DNA of 64,000 nt, taken from contig VRMN01000009.1 of NCBI GenBank assembly GCA_008690995.1, positions 124,001 through 188,000 of the forward strand, written 5' to 3'. Of this stretch, positions 17,636 to 28,006 are shown piece after piece (position 1 is the stretch's first letter; the number at the start of each line of letters is the position of its first letter). The notes under the pieces were generated by a model. The model worked only from the letters and a program-made list of their open reading frames with translations. It was not told where the DNA came from and searched no databases. Both the position numbers and the translations under genes were made by a program. This DNA is from Porphyridium purpureum (Eukaryota > Rhodophyta > Bangiophyceae > Porphyridiales > Porphyridiaceae).

Positions 17636-20600
17636 CTACTGAAAGAACTTGGAACCAGTGCCCTTCTTCACTTGCTCCCATCGCTCGCTGAGCCTTGCAT
17701 CCTTCAAGTGTTCAATGTTGCCGTAAATTGCCTCGCTCGAAGGGAGCGATCCAGAGAATCGTCCCAATAAAGACTTCATGGCCTCCAAAGAACCGCCTTC
17801 ATCTGACTGCGGTATCTTCACTGAAGGGTACTTTGCCGTGTCAGTGCTGCCGCTGCGGCCAACCTGTGGCGGCGCTCGAGCGCGAGAATCTGAAATATCT
17901 GCACCGGCTGCCCGAGGCCACACAGCTGAGTCCGCCGGAGATGCATCACCACTGGTGTTGTTTGCCTTGCCTGTGCCAGAATGACCGCCGCCGCCGCCGC
18001 CGCCGCCACCACCACCTGCCGTGGAACCGCTAAATTTGCGGGCAGGTTCCGGGTTCGCCGCCAGGTAGGCTGACATGATGCTTTCAGCCTCTGCGCGACC
18101 AATTTGCTTGATAGCCATAATTTTCATGAGCTCGGCCTGGCTACGTTCGGGCACCATTTCCACGTACGCATCTAGTAAAGACGCAGCAGGCGACAGTAAA
18201 ACCTTGAGAATACTCTCCACGCGGCCTGTTTCGGACGCGACCAGCCGCGCGTATGTTGACGTGGCAGCTTGGCCACTGACCTGGTGCTGGCTCTGTTTCG
18301 CAGTTGCGCCTGCCGCGCCAGGGGCCAGCACCGGGAGTTCCAGCAAACTGCGCCGAAGACGCACAATATCTAGGAGTAATTGCTGAGCTCCAAGCTCATT
18401 CACACCGCCCTTGCCGCGGAAAATGCAGCTCAGGTAGCGCGTGCAAAACGACACACACACGCGCTCCAGGAAAAAGCGAAAGTAAGTCTTGCTCAGTTCC
18501 TTCGCCTTGTCTGCCACAGCATCGTGCAGACTCTTGACCATGGCGTTCAGATGCGCGCTGCTCTCGTCCATCGCTGTCGACACGGGCAGAGCCCAGTCCT
18601 TCTCGGCGAGCGCGGCAAAGTACGGAAAAAGACGAACATCCATCACCAGCCGCACAAGATAGCGTACGCCGCGCGACGAGACAGAAATGAACTGGTCATA
18701 CTGGTCCGAAGCGGACACCTCATCAAGATTACTACTCGAAGACGACGGAGCCGACGGGGATGAAGCGGTAGCCTCCAAGTACTTTTTCACTGTTTCTTCA
18801 AGCTGTTTAACGGTCACTGAACAGTACTCGGTCGTTGTTGTGATCCCAGTTAGCAGACTTGAGTCGGCCTCCCATGTGAGCTCGTTCGGTGTCACACCAC
18901 CGCTAGGTTCGCCCACAGCGGACGTTTCGTCCGCGCGCGCGGTCTTCCCAGCTGCGATTATGCTTGCTGATGGCTTTGCAGATGCTGCTACTCCAGATGT
19001 GGTCCCAAGACTGGGATTTTCTGCTCCTCCACGCTTTCCAAGCACCGCTCTGGTCGCCCTTGCCTTGATTTCGTCTGTCATGGGTCGCGTCTTGATCGCT
19101 TCGTTCAGCACACGGCAATACCGGGACAGCAGATCCATGTAAACCTTGAACATGCTCAGCATGGTCTTGTGCGTGCTCATTTTGCTGCAGCGTCGGAAAC
19201 TTTTTTTGATTTGCAAAAAGAGCTCCACAGAGCTGCGGAACACAGACATCTTCTCGTCCACGATCCATTTCTCGTCCTGGATCAGCTTTTCAAACGCCTC
19301 CAAAAGTCCGCCTTGCTCCATTTTGACGTACGCATCCATGTAGGGCTCAAATGATGTGCTAAGCAGTCCTCGAAACGCTTGCGGATGCTGCTGCTGACTG
19401 AGACCGCTCGTTTTCTTTTGCCCGGCTAGCATGGATGCACTTGAGCTGAGATTTTCTGACGTCTGGCTTGCGCGACTTGTCCCATTGTGAAGGTCAGCAT
19501 TGGCATAGTCCGGCTGCTCATCCCCAGTAGACGGGGTGTGTTCCAGGTTCTCATCCAGTGATTCTTCAAAGTCGATCGACTTCTGCAAGACCAAAAGCAT
19601 CATGTCAACGTCAAGCGCTTTCTTCTGTGCCGCGAGCGCAAGCTCCTTCTCCACCAAAGCACGCAGAAGCAGCAGGATCCGACTGGCGAGCCGGCGCTGC
19701 ATGTTCCAGGTTGACGGGAACGCGAAGGTCCATCCCTTTGCGGTAAAATTTCGCAAGTCAGAGCGCAACCATGCGAGCCTCTTTTCAACGCTCTGCAACG
19801 AGTTGCCGGGTGCCGTGCCCGAAGTGGAGAGGTTACGACTTTCAAAGTATGTCTCGTACGCTGCAACGCGCGTGTTGAGGTACAAACCGATCACCTCGGC
19901 GCGCACAGTGACGCCTAGCTCCTCGGCGACGACGCACGCAGAGCGAAGCTGGAGGCGCTGAGATTCGCCCAGCGTGTCATTTCCCAGCGCTCTGAGATGC
20001 GTCTGAAACTCGCTGAGCACAATTTGTCGCAGATCCTCACGCACTTTGTCTGCGCGCACTCGCCACTCGCGCAGCGGCGCAGCGGCACCCGTCGCCTGAA
20101 CATCCTTGAGCTTGGATAGAATCTGGGACATGCTCGTGAGCCCCACCGTGCTGTCGGCGGACAGGCTGCGAAGCGAGTGCTCGCTAGCGGCACGTTCGCA
20201 CGTCTCAATCGCCAGGCAGAGCTGGCGCATGTCGCACAGCGCGTCCGCGGTATTTTTCAAGTTGACTCTGGCTACCTCGAGCGGCTGAATGCGGCTCGTG
20301 GCCACCTCGAGTGCCCGCTGGGAATCGAGCGCGGCGGCCTCCGCCAGCGCGACCTGTTGCCGAAGCTTGAGCAGCTGCTGAGCGGCGCACGACACATCAC
20401 GTGCCGACTTGGCACCCGAATGTCTCTCCGCGCGGATCAAAGCAGAAAGCTGGTTATCCATGCTATGAATTGCGCTCCGCAGCGACTGCATCACATCGTC
20501 CAGCTCCGCGTCCAGCGAAGCCTCTGAACTAAACCTTTCGTTGATGAACGCCGCGACGTCAAACTGCGCATCATCCGGCACCATCACCTCATCATTCGCG

Positions 20601-20677
20601 GACCGTTCCATCACATCCGCAACACTGCTTCCCGCGAAGGCTGCGCCGGTGGGCCCATTCTCATCAGCTGTCGCCAT
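17636..20677 (-). CDS. VPS53: VPS53, subunit of the GARP tethering complex
   Basis: 1013 residues from the ATG at 20677. The frame runs 66 codons further upstream but that part is Cys/Arg-rich and would reach into the divergent gene's promoter. The N-terminal domain matches Vps53: FDVAAFINERF, then ELDDVMQSLRSAI, long coiled coils, and RIQPLEVARVNLKNT. Vps53 is a rod-like subunit of GARP (with Vps51, 52, 54), which tethers endosome-derived vesicles at the trans-Golgi network. A poly-Gly tract (~nt 17985-18012) and a disordered Ser-rich region precede a short C-terminal segment. It shares a 151-bp spacer with the divergent TFIIH p62 gene. Confidence 0.92.
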   Translation of the reverse strand: MATADENGPTGAAFAGSSVADVMERSANDEVMVPDDAQFDVAAFINERFSSEASLDAELDDVMQSLRSAIHSMDNQLSALIRAERHSGAKSARDVSCAAQQLLKLRQQVALAEAAALDSQRALEVATSRIQPLEVARVNLKNTADALCDMRQLCLAIETCERAASEHSLRSLSADSTVGLTSMSQILSKLKDVQATGAAAPLREWRVRADKVREDLRQIVLSEFQTHLRALGNDTLGESQRLQLRSACVVAEELGVTVRAEVIGLYLNTRVAAYETYFESRNLSTSGTAPGNSLQSVEKRLAWLRSDLRNFTAKGWTFAFPSTWNMQRRLASRILLLLRALVEKELALAAQKKALDVDMMLLVLQKSIDFEESLDENLEHTPSTGDEQPDYANADLHNGTSRASQTSENLSSSASMLAGQKKTSGLSQQQHPQAFRGLLSTSFEPYMDAYVKMEQGGLLEAFEKLIQDEKWIVDEKMSVFRSSVELFLQIKKSFRRCSKMSTHKTMLSMFKVYMDLLSRYCRVLNEAIKTRPMTDEIKARATRAVLGKRGGAENPSLGTTSGVAASAKPSASIIAAGKTARADETSAVGEPSGGVTPNELTWEADSSLLTGITTTTEYCSVTVKQLEETVKKYLEATASSPSAPSSSSSNLDEVSASDQYDQFISVSSRGVRYLVRLVMDVRLFPYFAALAEKDWALPVSTAMDESSAHLNAMVKSLHDAVADKAKELSKTYFRFFLERVCVSFCTRYLSCIFRGKGGVNELGAQQLLLDIVRLRRSLLELPVLAPGAAGATAKQSQHQVSGQAATSTYARLVASETGRVESILKVLLSPAASLLDAYVEMVPERSQAELMKIMAIKQIGRAEAESIMSAYLAANPEPARKFSGSTAGGGGGGGGGGGHSGTGKANNTSGDASPADSAVWPRAAGADISDSRARAPPQVGRSGSTDTAKYPSVKIPQSDEGGSLEAMKSLLGRFSGSLPSSEAIYGNIEHLKDARLSERWEQVKKGTGSKFFQ

Positions 20678-20828
20678 GCAACAGCTGCCACAGAACCAAC
20701 ACGTCAAACCTCTCACTCGCCTTCTGCAGCCACTCGTGCGTTCAGACAGTCGAGCCGCTTGACAATGGCACAGCGCTTGTGGGAGCAGGAGAGAAGCGGC
20801 CTCGACGAGAGACGGGGAATGAGCAACG

Positions 20829-22283
20829 ATGAGCTTGATTGAGCGCGAGTGCCGGCATCGCAAGGCAGAAGGCATGGTGCGTGTGTCCGAGAATCACGTG
20901 GTATGGACTGCGCAGCGAGCTTCGGACGGAGTGCATCCGGTGCGCGTGCCCATCGCGAGTGTGAGCTCGCAGATGGCTACTCCCGCGGGTGCCAAGTCGG
21001 CACTGATCAAACTTGTCACTGTTGACAATCCAAAGGGCATTGTGTTTGACTTTGGTGCGGATGGCGCCGCGTCGCGGAACGCCGTGCGCGACGTTATCTC
21101 GTCCTTGCTCCAACTACGTGTCGCAGGATCCTCCAGTGCGGGAATCGCGCCGTCCGCCGGCGCTGCTCAGCCGCAGCAGACACAGCCAGTACCGCCACCC
21201 ATCTCGCTGGAGAATGTGAGCCCTCAGGAGGCACATCGGCGCGCCGAAATTCTCAACAAGAATGAGATGGTGAGTCAGATGCATGCCAAGCTGGTGCTAG
21301 AGCAGCGCGCCGTTAGTGACGCCGACTTTTGGAAGGGCATCGAGTTTCGGTTACGCAAGGCAAAAGAGGCTACGTCCGTGGCGCAGCAGCAGACCTCTAA
21401 GGTCGCCACGGCACGCGGCATGCCGACTGCTCTGCAGACCACAGTGCAGGGCACCGAGACCGATGCAGGTACGCAGACGTTTCGTTTCACACCCACACAG
21501 ATGCATCAGATCTTTGTGGAACAACCTGAGGTGCATCGCGCGTACAAGGCGCTGGTACCGCGGAAGATGGACGAGCAGCTCTTTTGGAAAAAGTATGTCC
21601 AGAGCCGGATTCTGCAGTCTGAATTTGCCACGGGCGACCGAAGCGATATGTTTGCGAAATTCCAAATGGAGGCTGAGCGAGAAGAAGGGCGCGAGCTGCG
21701 TCAGCGTGCCGAGGCCCTGCGTGCGCGTGAGTTGCAGTTGGACCGAAGGGACGATCACAAATCGGTGCACAACGAAGGTGCCCACTGCATGGACGACGGA
21801 AGTAGTGCAGCCGCCATTACCATCGGTAACCGGAAGAGTAAGTACATGCCACTTGTGCGTCGCTACAACCGGCACGGAACGCTCGTGCTAGACTCGATCA
21901 GGCGCGGCGTCGCGGCGGCATCACCATCCGCAGGCTCAGACGCAGATACAAACGCACAGGAATCAGAGACAGCCCAGACCAGTTCTTGCTGGGAGGAGCC
22001 GGCCTTTCTGCGAGACCACCCAATGCTTGACTTGGAAGCCGAGATGGACGAGCAATATTTGCCTCTGCACATCCAGAACGTGCGTGTCTTTGTGGACAAC
22101 TACGTGTCAGACGCGCCAAGCAACGAGACGAGCGCAAACCATGACACGGCCAGGACTTCCAGAGACGAGATCGTGCGTCACATCAAGCGATGGAAGCCAT
22201 CACCAGACCTTCTCCTGCAAGTGCTCCGCACGTCACAAGCTTGCTCCGAAATGTCGTTCTCGTCCCTCGAGGGTTCTGTGTGA
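20829..22283 (+). CDS. GTF2H1: TFIIH core subunit p62 (Tfb1/GTF2H1)
   Basis: 484 residues. The N-terminal ~100 residues fit the PH-like domain of p62 (strands VRVSENHVVWTAQ, VRVPIASVSS, LIKLVTVDNPKGIVFDF). Two BSD domains follow, recognisable by FWKGIEFRLRKAK near residue 165 and EQLFWKKYVQSRIL near residue 250. The PH domain of p62 contacts activators and XPC, and the protein is part of the TFIIH core for transcription initiation and nucleotide excision repair. The C-terminal region is shorter and less conserved than in animals. A Met at residue 16 (nt 20874) is an alternative start. Divergent from VPS53. Confidence 0.9.
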   Translation: MSLIERECRHRKAEGMVRVSENHVVWTAQRASDGVHPVRVPIASVSSQMATPAGAKSALIKLVTVDNPKGIVFDFGADGAASRNAVRDVISSLLQLRVAGSSSAGIAPSAGAAQPQQTQPVPPPISLENVSPQEAHRRAEILNKNEMVSQMHAKLVLEQRAVSDADFWKGIEFRLRKAKEATSVAQQQTSKVATARGMPTALQTTVQGTETDAGTQTFRFTPTQMHQIFVEQPEVHRAYKALVPRKMDEQLFWKKYVQSRILQSEFATGDRSDMFAKFQMEAEREEGRELRQRAEALRARELQLDRRDDHKSVHNEGAHCMDDGSSAAAITIGNRKSKYMPLVRRYNRHGTLVLDSIRRGVAAASPSAGSDADTNAQESETAQTSSCWEEPAFLRDHPMLDLEAEMDEQYLPLHIQNVRVFVDNYVSDAPSNETSANHDTARTSRDEIVRHIKRWKPSPDLLLQVLRTSQACSEMSFSSLEGSV

Positions 22284-24493
22284 CTTGAACAATGTACAGT
22301 GTAGACTTTGAAATATAAAGATATTTAAGATTATTTAAAAGTATAAAAAAACGGAAGTGCTGTACCGCGAACTGAACGTCGTTTATGAGGTGAGCGCTGC
22401 ACGCCTGCAGCGCGCAGTCCTCCTTTCCGGCAGCCTCGTCCGCGATTGCATGCGAGAAGCAGGCCTGGGGCTGAAAGTAGACCGGATTCAGATGCACCGG
22501 AACTAAGAAATGCACACGTGCGTTGCGGTCTTCCGCTGGAAAGTCAGATGTAAGATTCTCTCAAAGTCACGCGAGATCGCGTCTCACGCAAGAGAGACCC
22601 TGCACGTCAGAGCAGCTTTCCAGCGACCGCTGGGAAGCGGCTTCATGGCCAGAAAAAAGTGTGACAGGAGGCTTTTCTCCAAGCGTTCCAAACTAAGGAT
22701 GCGAATCAGGCGTGCATCTCGCACATGACCAAGTCCACATGAAGTACCGCTGCGCCAAAAGAGTTTGATGTGTTGTCAAAGGCAGTCTCCCAATGTTGAA
22801 CAGCGTCATAATCTGTGTTTGGTGCAAGTCCCCAGCGCAGTTCAGCTCGGCAAGGTTGCGACTCTCGCCGCGCCTTCCAAAGTCCCTCAGGATGAGGATG
22901 AATTGAGTAGGACTAGCGTTCCATGAGTGGTCGACATCGCGGGAGCGCGTTGCCGCGTTCATCACCTCCAGGTTACCTGCAGGGTCGCAAGCGTCGATCA
23001 AAGTTGCAGCAGTGTAGACTATCGGGTTCAAAGTCAGACATGCTTCTCCCTGTGCAGTGGAAACCTCTTCATACTCGCGAATCCATGCGTGCATCACAAC
23101 GGCTAGCGCACGCCGCCACTCTTGCAGCGGCGCGCGAGAAGCTCAACATCATCAGCAAGAGTTCTCTGCTACTCCGAAAACTCAGGTGATCGGCAGTCAG
23201 AGCAAGAAGTCTTGCGCGCTGTGCACGGATTCTCGCAAGCAAACCGCTCAGCACCTCAGGAACCAGATTTTTCGCTCGGAATGATCGCATTCCATGACGC
23301 TGGTAAAGCAGCAGGCGGAAGTGTCCGATTGACCTGCGCGAATTGGAACCGATGTATGTCCGGTACAAGCGGCGTTGTGCAGCGTGCCCCAGAACTCCAG
23401 GTTCAGTCCGGGCTTGCAGGGTTCGGAGATAAACTGAAGTCGCATGATAACGGCTCACACGGCACCTTCAGCTGCCGCTTGCTTGTGCTTATCGTCGACT
23501 CCATCGTCGCCGCAAACGTCCTCCTGGCCCGCTGTTCTCGAGGCCCGAAATCGCTCGGCACAAATTGTGGTCGTGTTGTACAGCTTGGCAGGTTGGCCCG
23601 GGTCCAGGGTGGGGCGAGCCGTGCTCCCGTGCGCATCGGTACGGCGGTCTACCCTCTATGAGACAGAAGACATTCACCGGCGCGTTTTGGTAATGCTTGT
23701 CCAACACCAGCACCAGGAACATCGACATCGCCATCCCTGTCGTTTTCGTCTTCATCTTCATCTTCATCTTCCTCCTCTGCGCATTTACAGTTCGTCTCCA
23801 TCCTTCGAAGCGACGGACATGACTAGGCAATGCCCTCCCCCCCAAAATGGTATCGCAGGCCTCATCGTCTGCGATAGCGCCTTCAGTGCCCTGTACGTTT
23901 ATCAGTTCATGGCCGGATGCAAAATGCAGCTATCATTGCAGCAAAATGACCATTCACGCGATACTCCTGGACTGCGGCGCGCAGCATCATCTCGATTTCA
24001 GCGGCCATTTTCCCAGCCCTTTCCGCAGGCTCGGGCTCTGGATGTGCAAGCTCGAGCCAGCCGAACAAGCGATGGGTCCATTTCCTCGCTCTCATTCATT
24101 CCTACCATGAACCGCTGCGCCAACGAGGCGGCCGCCGCGGCAAAAGCCACGGCGCTTCCTTGTTGGCACTCCACGCTGGCTATCCAGCCTTCCTCTTCTT
24201 GTCTCCCAGCTTCAGCAGTCACCTCCAAGCGTTTCCATCCATCAGCCCGGCGCAATCAGCCGGTGGGCGCTTTACCATGGACACAGGCCAGACCAAAAGC
24301 CGAAAGCTGAGCCCCGCCCCTGTTGCGTAGCGCGCTCACACCCACCACGTGCGCACAGGCGTGCCGCTCTGTGTCTCGCGCAGACGACTCGCACAAAATC
24401 AACAGACGCCATCTTGAAAATGTCGTGTTGGCGATGACGTTGCTCGTGGAAGCCAACGAAGGTAGAGCGACCTTTCCGCCTCTGTCTTCTGTC
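22284..24493. other. 2.2-kb region with unresolved coding-like fragments
   Basis: No complete gene could be assigned. Right after the TFIIH p62 stop, the sequence is AT-rich (22300-22350) with GTACAGTG at 22294-22301. On the minus strand several stretches have protein-like composition but lie in different frames. One is ~23998-24255 (starts MRRADGWKRLEV). Another is ~23907-24060 (KMAAEIEMMLRAAVQEY). A Glu/Asp run near 23720-23800 (EEEDEDEDEDE) is followed by a short tail. Further fragments lie at ~23070-23300 and ~22700-23040. A multi-exon minus-strand gene or two small genes would explain this; neither splice sites nor a product could be fixed. Confidence 0.4.
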
Positions 24494-26413
24494 ATGGCTG
24501 GACGGCGAGGAGAGCGGACGCGCGCCGAGATTTACGCGCGGCAGACCACGTTCAGCTCGCGCGCGAAAATGGTGTCGCTGCCGCGGGGCGGGTGTGAGGA
24601 TACGGCTGTGAGTGTGTCGTCTGGGTCTGAAGGGGAAATGGAAGACGTGCACCAGGACGTGTCGGCACGCTTGGACGCGAAAGCGGAAAATTGCCGAGCC
24701 AGGTCGGCAGATAGAGCACGCGCCTTACCGTGTGCTATTGTGGACTCGGAGGACGAAGCGTATGCCGCACGTATGCAAGCTATGCAGGCGCTCCAGTCGC
24801 GTAGGGGAGCGCAGAAGTCAAAGTCGTTGAAAACGAAGAACAACCCCCAGGTGAAGCAGCAGGAGGCTCTTGATCGCTCGCTTGAACCGAGCGGTCAACG
24901 CGGAGTCGGTGCGACTGCAAGCACGAGCAAAGCGGCGCAGAATCAGATCGACCTCTACTTCAAGGGCACATGCGAGAAGATCAACCAGACACTAGCGATT
25001 GAGAAGCCAAAAGTCGAGGACAACGGCAATGCTTCGCTGGCAGTAAACGCGGCGCCTCCCGTTGTTGAGCACCAAGGGGATACTTCTGAACGAGCCCACT
25101 TTGAGCCTGAACCATCTGCACACGCTGCTGCCACGAGGCACTACGTGTTGTTTGATGGTACCGAAGTGGACGCCAGCATAACTGGTGAGCCGCACAATGT
25201 GACAGCAGTCGCGTGCGACGACGTCATGGAAGTTGAGCGAGATGCTGAGGCTCAAGTGATTGTCGCAAACGAAGACGACGATATGGCCGACTTTGTCGCT
25301 GCTCAGCGCCAGCGTTGTGCTGCGCGCGTCTCAACCCTCGCGCAAGCGCTGGCGCATTGCAAAGATGTTAGCGAGCCTTCCGATTCTGAGTCGATGCTTT
25401 CGTACAACTCCAGCAGCGAGGACCCGGGCTATGACACGGCGGAGCTTCTGAATGCCGGGTTTGGGCAGCGCGCGGACTTTGACTTGGATGACGAGGATGA
25501 TGAAGCGTTCTGGGCCGGTGATGGCTGCGAGTTCCTGCAAAGGATGGACCCGTTTGATTGGGCGCTCAAGTCGATGGCACCCAAGTCGCGCAATGCCAAG
25601 CAGGCGCGGAAAATGGCGCGCAAGAAAGACCGGCTGACAGCGTTTCCATCTGACTTGATGGCTATGCTGGAAGAGCTGGTGGTATTCGCGCGAGACAACG
25701 ACCAAAAACAGTTCTCGCCGGAGGTAATGGGCCATCTCGCGCGCAAGTCGGTGCACTATGCTTGTGATCGAATGGAGCTCGATTCGCTCAGTAGGACCGT
25801 ACCATGTTTCAGAAACCCGAAGGAGACGGTGCGTGTTTTGACCGTGGCAAAGCGAAAAGGGTATGAGCGCAGAGTCGACGCTGGACGAATACGCTTGATG
25901 GATCGAGAAGGACTGGAGAGAATTGTGATGCGTGTATATGAAGAAAGCAATTGCGTGTCGTATGATGCACCGGCTTGGGCCATCGGAGAAGCGAGTCGCG
26001 GTGCCGTAGTACATAGGGGATCGGAGGCGGCGCAGAAAGCCAGGCGAGCCGTTCGTGCGTCGGAAAAGCGAGCAAAGAAGCAGCAGACGAAACGCAGGCC
26101 CAACGGTGCACCCGGATCCGGATCATGCAGAGGGCCCCGGACCCGTTCTCCTGGTTCCTCGTCGTTCGGTGCGGCTCGCCGCAACAACAGTACACCGCGC
26201 GCCGAAGCGCTCGACCTCCCATCTCAGCAAATCACGCTCGTGGACCAGGATGTTTGCACGCTGCAGCACAAACCCATCAACGAGTCGAACGTGGGACACC
26301 AGCTGCTGCTGACGATGGGCTGGACGGCCGGAACCGGTCTGGGCGCTGACGGCAAAGGCGAGGTCGACCCAGTAACCATCAAATACCGTCTTGGACGCAA
26401 GGGCCTCGGCTGA
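24494..26413 (+). CDS. SQS1: SQS1/PFA1-like protein with R3H and G-patch domains
   Basis: 639 residues from the ATG at 24494 (MAGRRGERTRAE); the frame is open for 57 codons upstream but poorly composed. The N-terminal half is acidic and disordered. An R3H-like domain lies near residues 385-455 (AMLEELVVFARDNDQ ... ARKSVHYACDRMELDS). A G-patch lies at the extreme C-terminus (VGHQLLLTMGWTAGTGLG, ending YRLGRKGLG). This order matches yeast Sqs1/Pfa1, whose G-patch activates the DEAH helicase Prp43 in ribosome biogenesis and splicing. The basic stretch before the G-patch (KKQQTKRRP) could be a nuclear signal. Function by family analogy. Confidence 0.85.
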   Translation: MAGRRGERTRAEIYARQTTFSSRAKMVSLPRGGCEDTAVSVSSGSEGEMEDVHQDVSARLDAKAENCRARSADRARALPCAIVDSEDEAYAARMQAMQALQSRRGAQKSKSLKTKNNPQVKQQEALDRSLEPSGQRGVGATASTSKAAQNQIDLYFKGTCEKINQTLAIEKPKVEDNGNASLAVNAAPPVVEHQGDTSERAHFEPEPSAHAAATRHYVLFDGTEVDASITGEPHNVTAVACDDVMEVERDAEAQVIVANEDDDMADFVAAQRQRCAARVSTLAQALAHCKDVSEPSDSESMLSYNSSSEDPGYDTAELLNAGFGQRADFDLDDEDDEAFWAGDGCEFLQRMDPFDWALKSMAPKSRNAKQARKMARKKDRLTAFPSDLMAMLEELVVFARDNDQKQFSPEVMGHLARKSVHYACDRMELDSLSRTVPCFRNPKETVRVLTVAKRKGYERRVDAGRIRLMDREGLERIVMRVYEESNCVSYDAPAWAIGEASRGAVVHRGSEAAQKARRAVRASEKRAKKQQTKRRPNGAPGSGSCRGPRTRSPGSSSFGAARRNNSTPRAEALDLPSQQITLVDQDVCTLQHKPINESNVGHQLLLTMGWTAGTGLGADGKGEVDPVTIKYRLGRKGLG

Positions 26414-27193
26414 ATGAGCGGTCCTAGCCGAGAGCAGTCTCGACGCCTGGAAGCCCAGGAGAAATGATAAGGGCGGTAGCCGTTTGCCCGCAATCTTTTG
26501 CAGACTTTCGCTTCTACAGATTACGCAGAAAAGAACTCGAATGACAAGACGCGCGAGCGCGTTCTTCCTCTGCATTTCCAGTTGCCGCCATGTCAGCACG
26601 AACCTCCAACCCGCTAACCCGTTAAACCGCTCCACGGGCAAAGCGAGCATCTCTTAAACCGCACAGCGCAGTGTACCCTGCAGTGTACTTGAGTGTCCGT
26701 GAGTGTCCTCCACTGTACCTCGATGTTCAGCGCAGTGAACCTGCAGTGAACCCGCAGTGTACCCGCAGTGTACCTGGGCGGCAGCTCGTTCGAGATTTGT
26801 TCGAGCGCCGCAACGGTTCGAGAGCGGCGGGGGTACAGTGCAGCTGCGGGATTTTTTGGGGCGCTTGCGCGTGTGTGGGCGGGCGGTTCTCGCAACGGTT
26901 GAGAAGGTGCTTTCGAGCAGAACGGCAGCCCACGCGCAAACGGAGCAGCACCAGCCGCAGCCGCAGCCGCAGCCGCAGCAGCAGCAGCAGGAAGCGTGCT
27001 GGTGGTGCGAGCGGCGTGCGCACAGGGTGTGGGTGCGACACAACACAGATATAAGTCGTGTGTGTACACTTGTGAGAAGGTTGGGTTAGATACGAGGTGC
27101 AAGGAGAGGCAGTGGGTAGAGGAAGAGAAGCAGGCAGTTGAGAGTTGTGGTGGACCTGGTGGGTAGGCGTGGCTGGACGGAAAAGTGAACAAG
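26414..27193. other. Promoter and leader region of the Lhcr gene
   Basis: 780 bp with no convincing ORF. It contains the GTACAG-type motif cluster at 26669-26840 and a CAG/CCG-rich triplet stretch near 26955-26995. The last ~130 bp before the Lhcr ATG are purine/GT-rich and probably 5' leader. Confidence 0.6.
26669..26840. promoter_or_regulatory. Cluster of CAGTGTAC / CACTGTAC motifs upstream of Lhcr
   Basis: Four AGTGTAC cores at 26670, 26682, 26756 and 26767, one CACTGTAC at 26711-26718 and one GTACAGTG at 26833-26840, with two CAGTGAAC near-copies around 26733-26751. All lie 350-525 bp upstream of the Lhcr start. A similar set occurs before the isopropylmalate isomerase gene. Copper- and SBP-type regulators in green algae bind a GTAC core, but no link is shown here. 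Confidence 0.5.
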
Positions 27194-27829
27194 ATGGCGG
27201 CTTTCGTGTCCTCGTTGGGACTGGCGCGCGCGTCGGTGGGCCGTGGCGCAGTCTGCACCAAGCCGGGCTCCGCGCAGCTCTCCATGATGGCCAAGTCAAA
27301 GAGCGTGCCGTTCATGGAGGCGCCGGCCGCGCTGGACGGCAGCATGGTGGGAGACGTGGGATTCGACCCGCTGGGCTTCTCCAACTACATTGACCTCAAG
27401 TTCTTGCGTGAGGCAGAGCTCAAGCACTGCCGCATCTGCATGCTCGCCGCCTTGGGCATCATTGTGCAGGAGGTTTACCAGTTTCCGTTCTACTCGGGTG
27501 CGCCCAGGCTGGCGACTGACGCCCATGACTACTTTGTGAAGTTTGGCTCGCTGAACCAGATTCTGCTGTTCGCGTCCTTCATTGAGCTGGTTGCCGGCAC
27601 CCCGGGCATCATCCAAACCATGCGCGGTGAGACTGACCGCGCGCCGGGCTACTTTGCGTTCGACCCGCTGGGTCTTGGAAAGGACAAGGCAAAGTTCGAG
27701 AGGTACCAGCTGTCCGAGTTGAAGAACGGAAGATTGGCGATGATCGCCGTCGGAGGCTTCATCCATCAGGCGTGGATGGCCAAGGTGCCAGTCTTGGAAC
27801 AATTGTCTACCGGCAAGCTCTTGCCCTGA
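27194..27829 (+). CDS. LHCR: Red-algal light-harvesting chlorophyll-binding protein (Lhcr)
   Basis: 211 residues from the ATG at 27194 (an upstream in-frame GTG is not needed). The first ~35 residues are a plastid transit peptide (Ala/Ser/Val-rich, MAAFVSSLGLARAS). The mature part has the three LHC helices. Helix 1 has ELKHCRICMLAALG, helix 2 is LNQILLFASFIELVAG, and helix 3 has ELKNGRLAMIAVGG, with the Glu/Arg and His/Asn ligands that bind chlorophyll and pair helices 1 and 3. FDPLGF precedes helix 1 and FDPLGL precedes helix 3. In red algae these proteins form the antenna of photosystem I. The upstream motif cluster may control it. Confidence 0.96.
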   Translation: MAAFVSSLGLARASVGRGAVCTKPGSAQLSMMAKSKSVPFMEAPAALDGSMVGDVGFDPLGFSNYIDLKFLREAELKHCRICMLAALGIIVQEVYQFPFYSGAPRLATDAHDYFVKFGSLNQILLFASFIELVAGTPGIIQTMRGETDRAPGYFAFDPLGLGKDKAKFERYQLSELKNGRLAMIAVGGFIHQAWMAKVPVLEQLSTGKLLP

Positions 27830-28006
27830 ACGATATGACCTCGCGAGCATAAGCTTTGACCTCACTGGAGCCGGAAGAAAGGCGTGCCCTGGGATCTCTT
27901 TGTGTGTGTTCCTCTCTCTCTCTCTGTCTGTCTCGTTTCTTTTTGCATAAACGGTGAAGGTAGATCTTTACGGTCGACACGGCCACGGTTCCTATCTAAT
28001 TGGCGG

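Noticed and set aside
20678-20875. 66-codon upstream extension of VPS53
   Set aside because: Cys/Arg-rich, unlike the family N-terminus, and it would overlap the divergent TFIIH p62 start; the ATG at 20677 begins a sensible protein.
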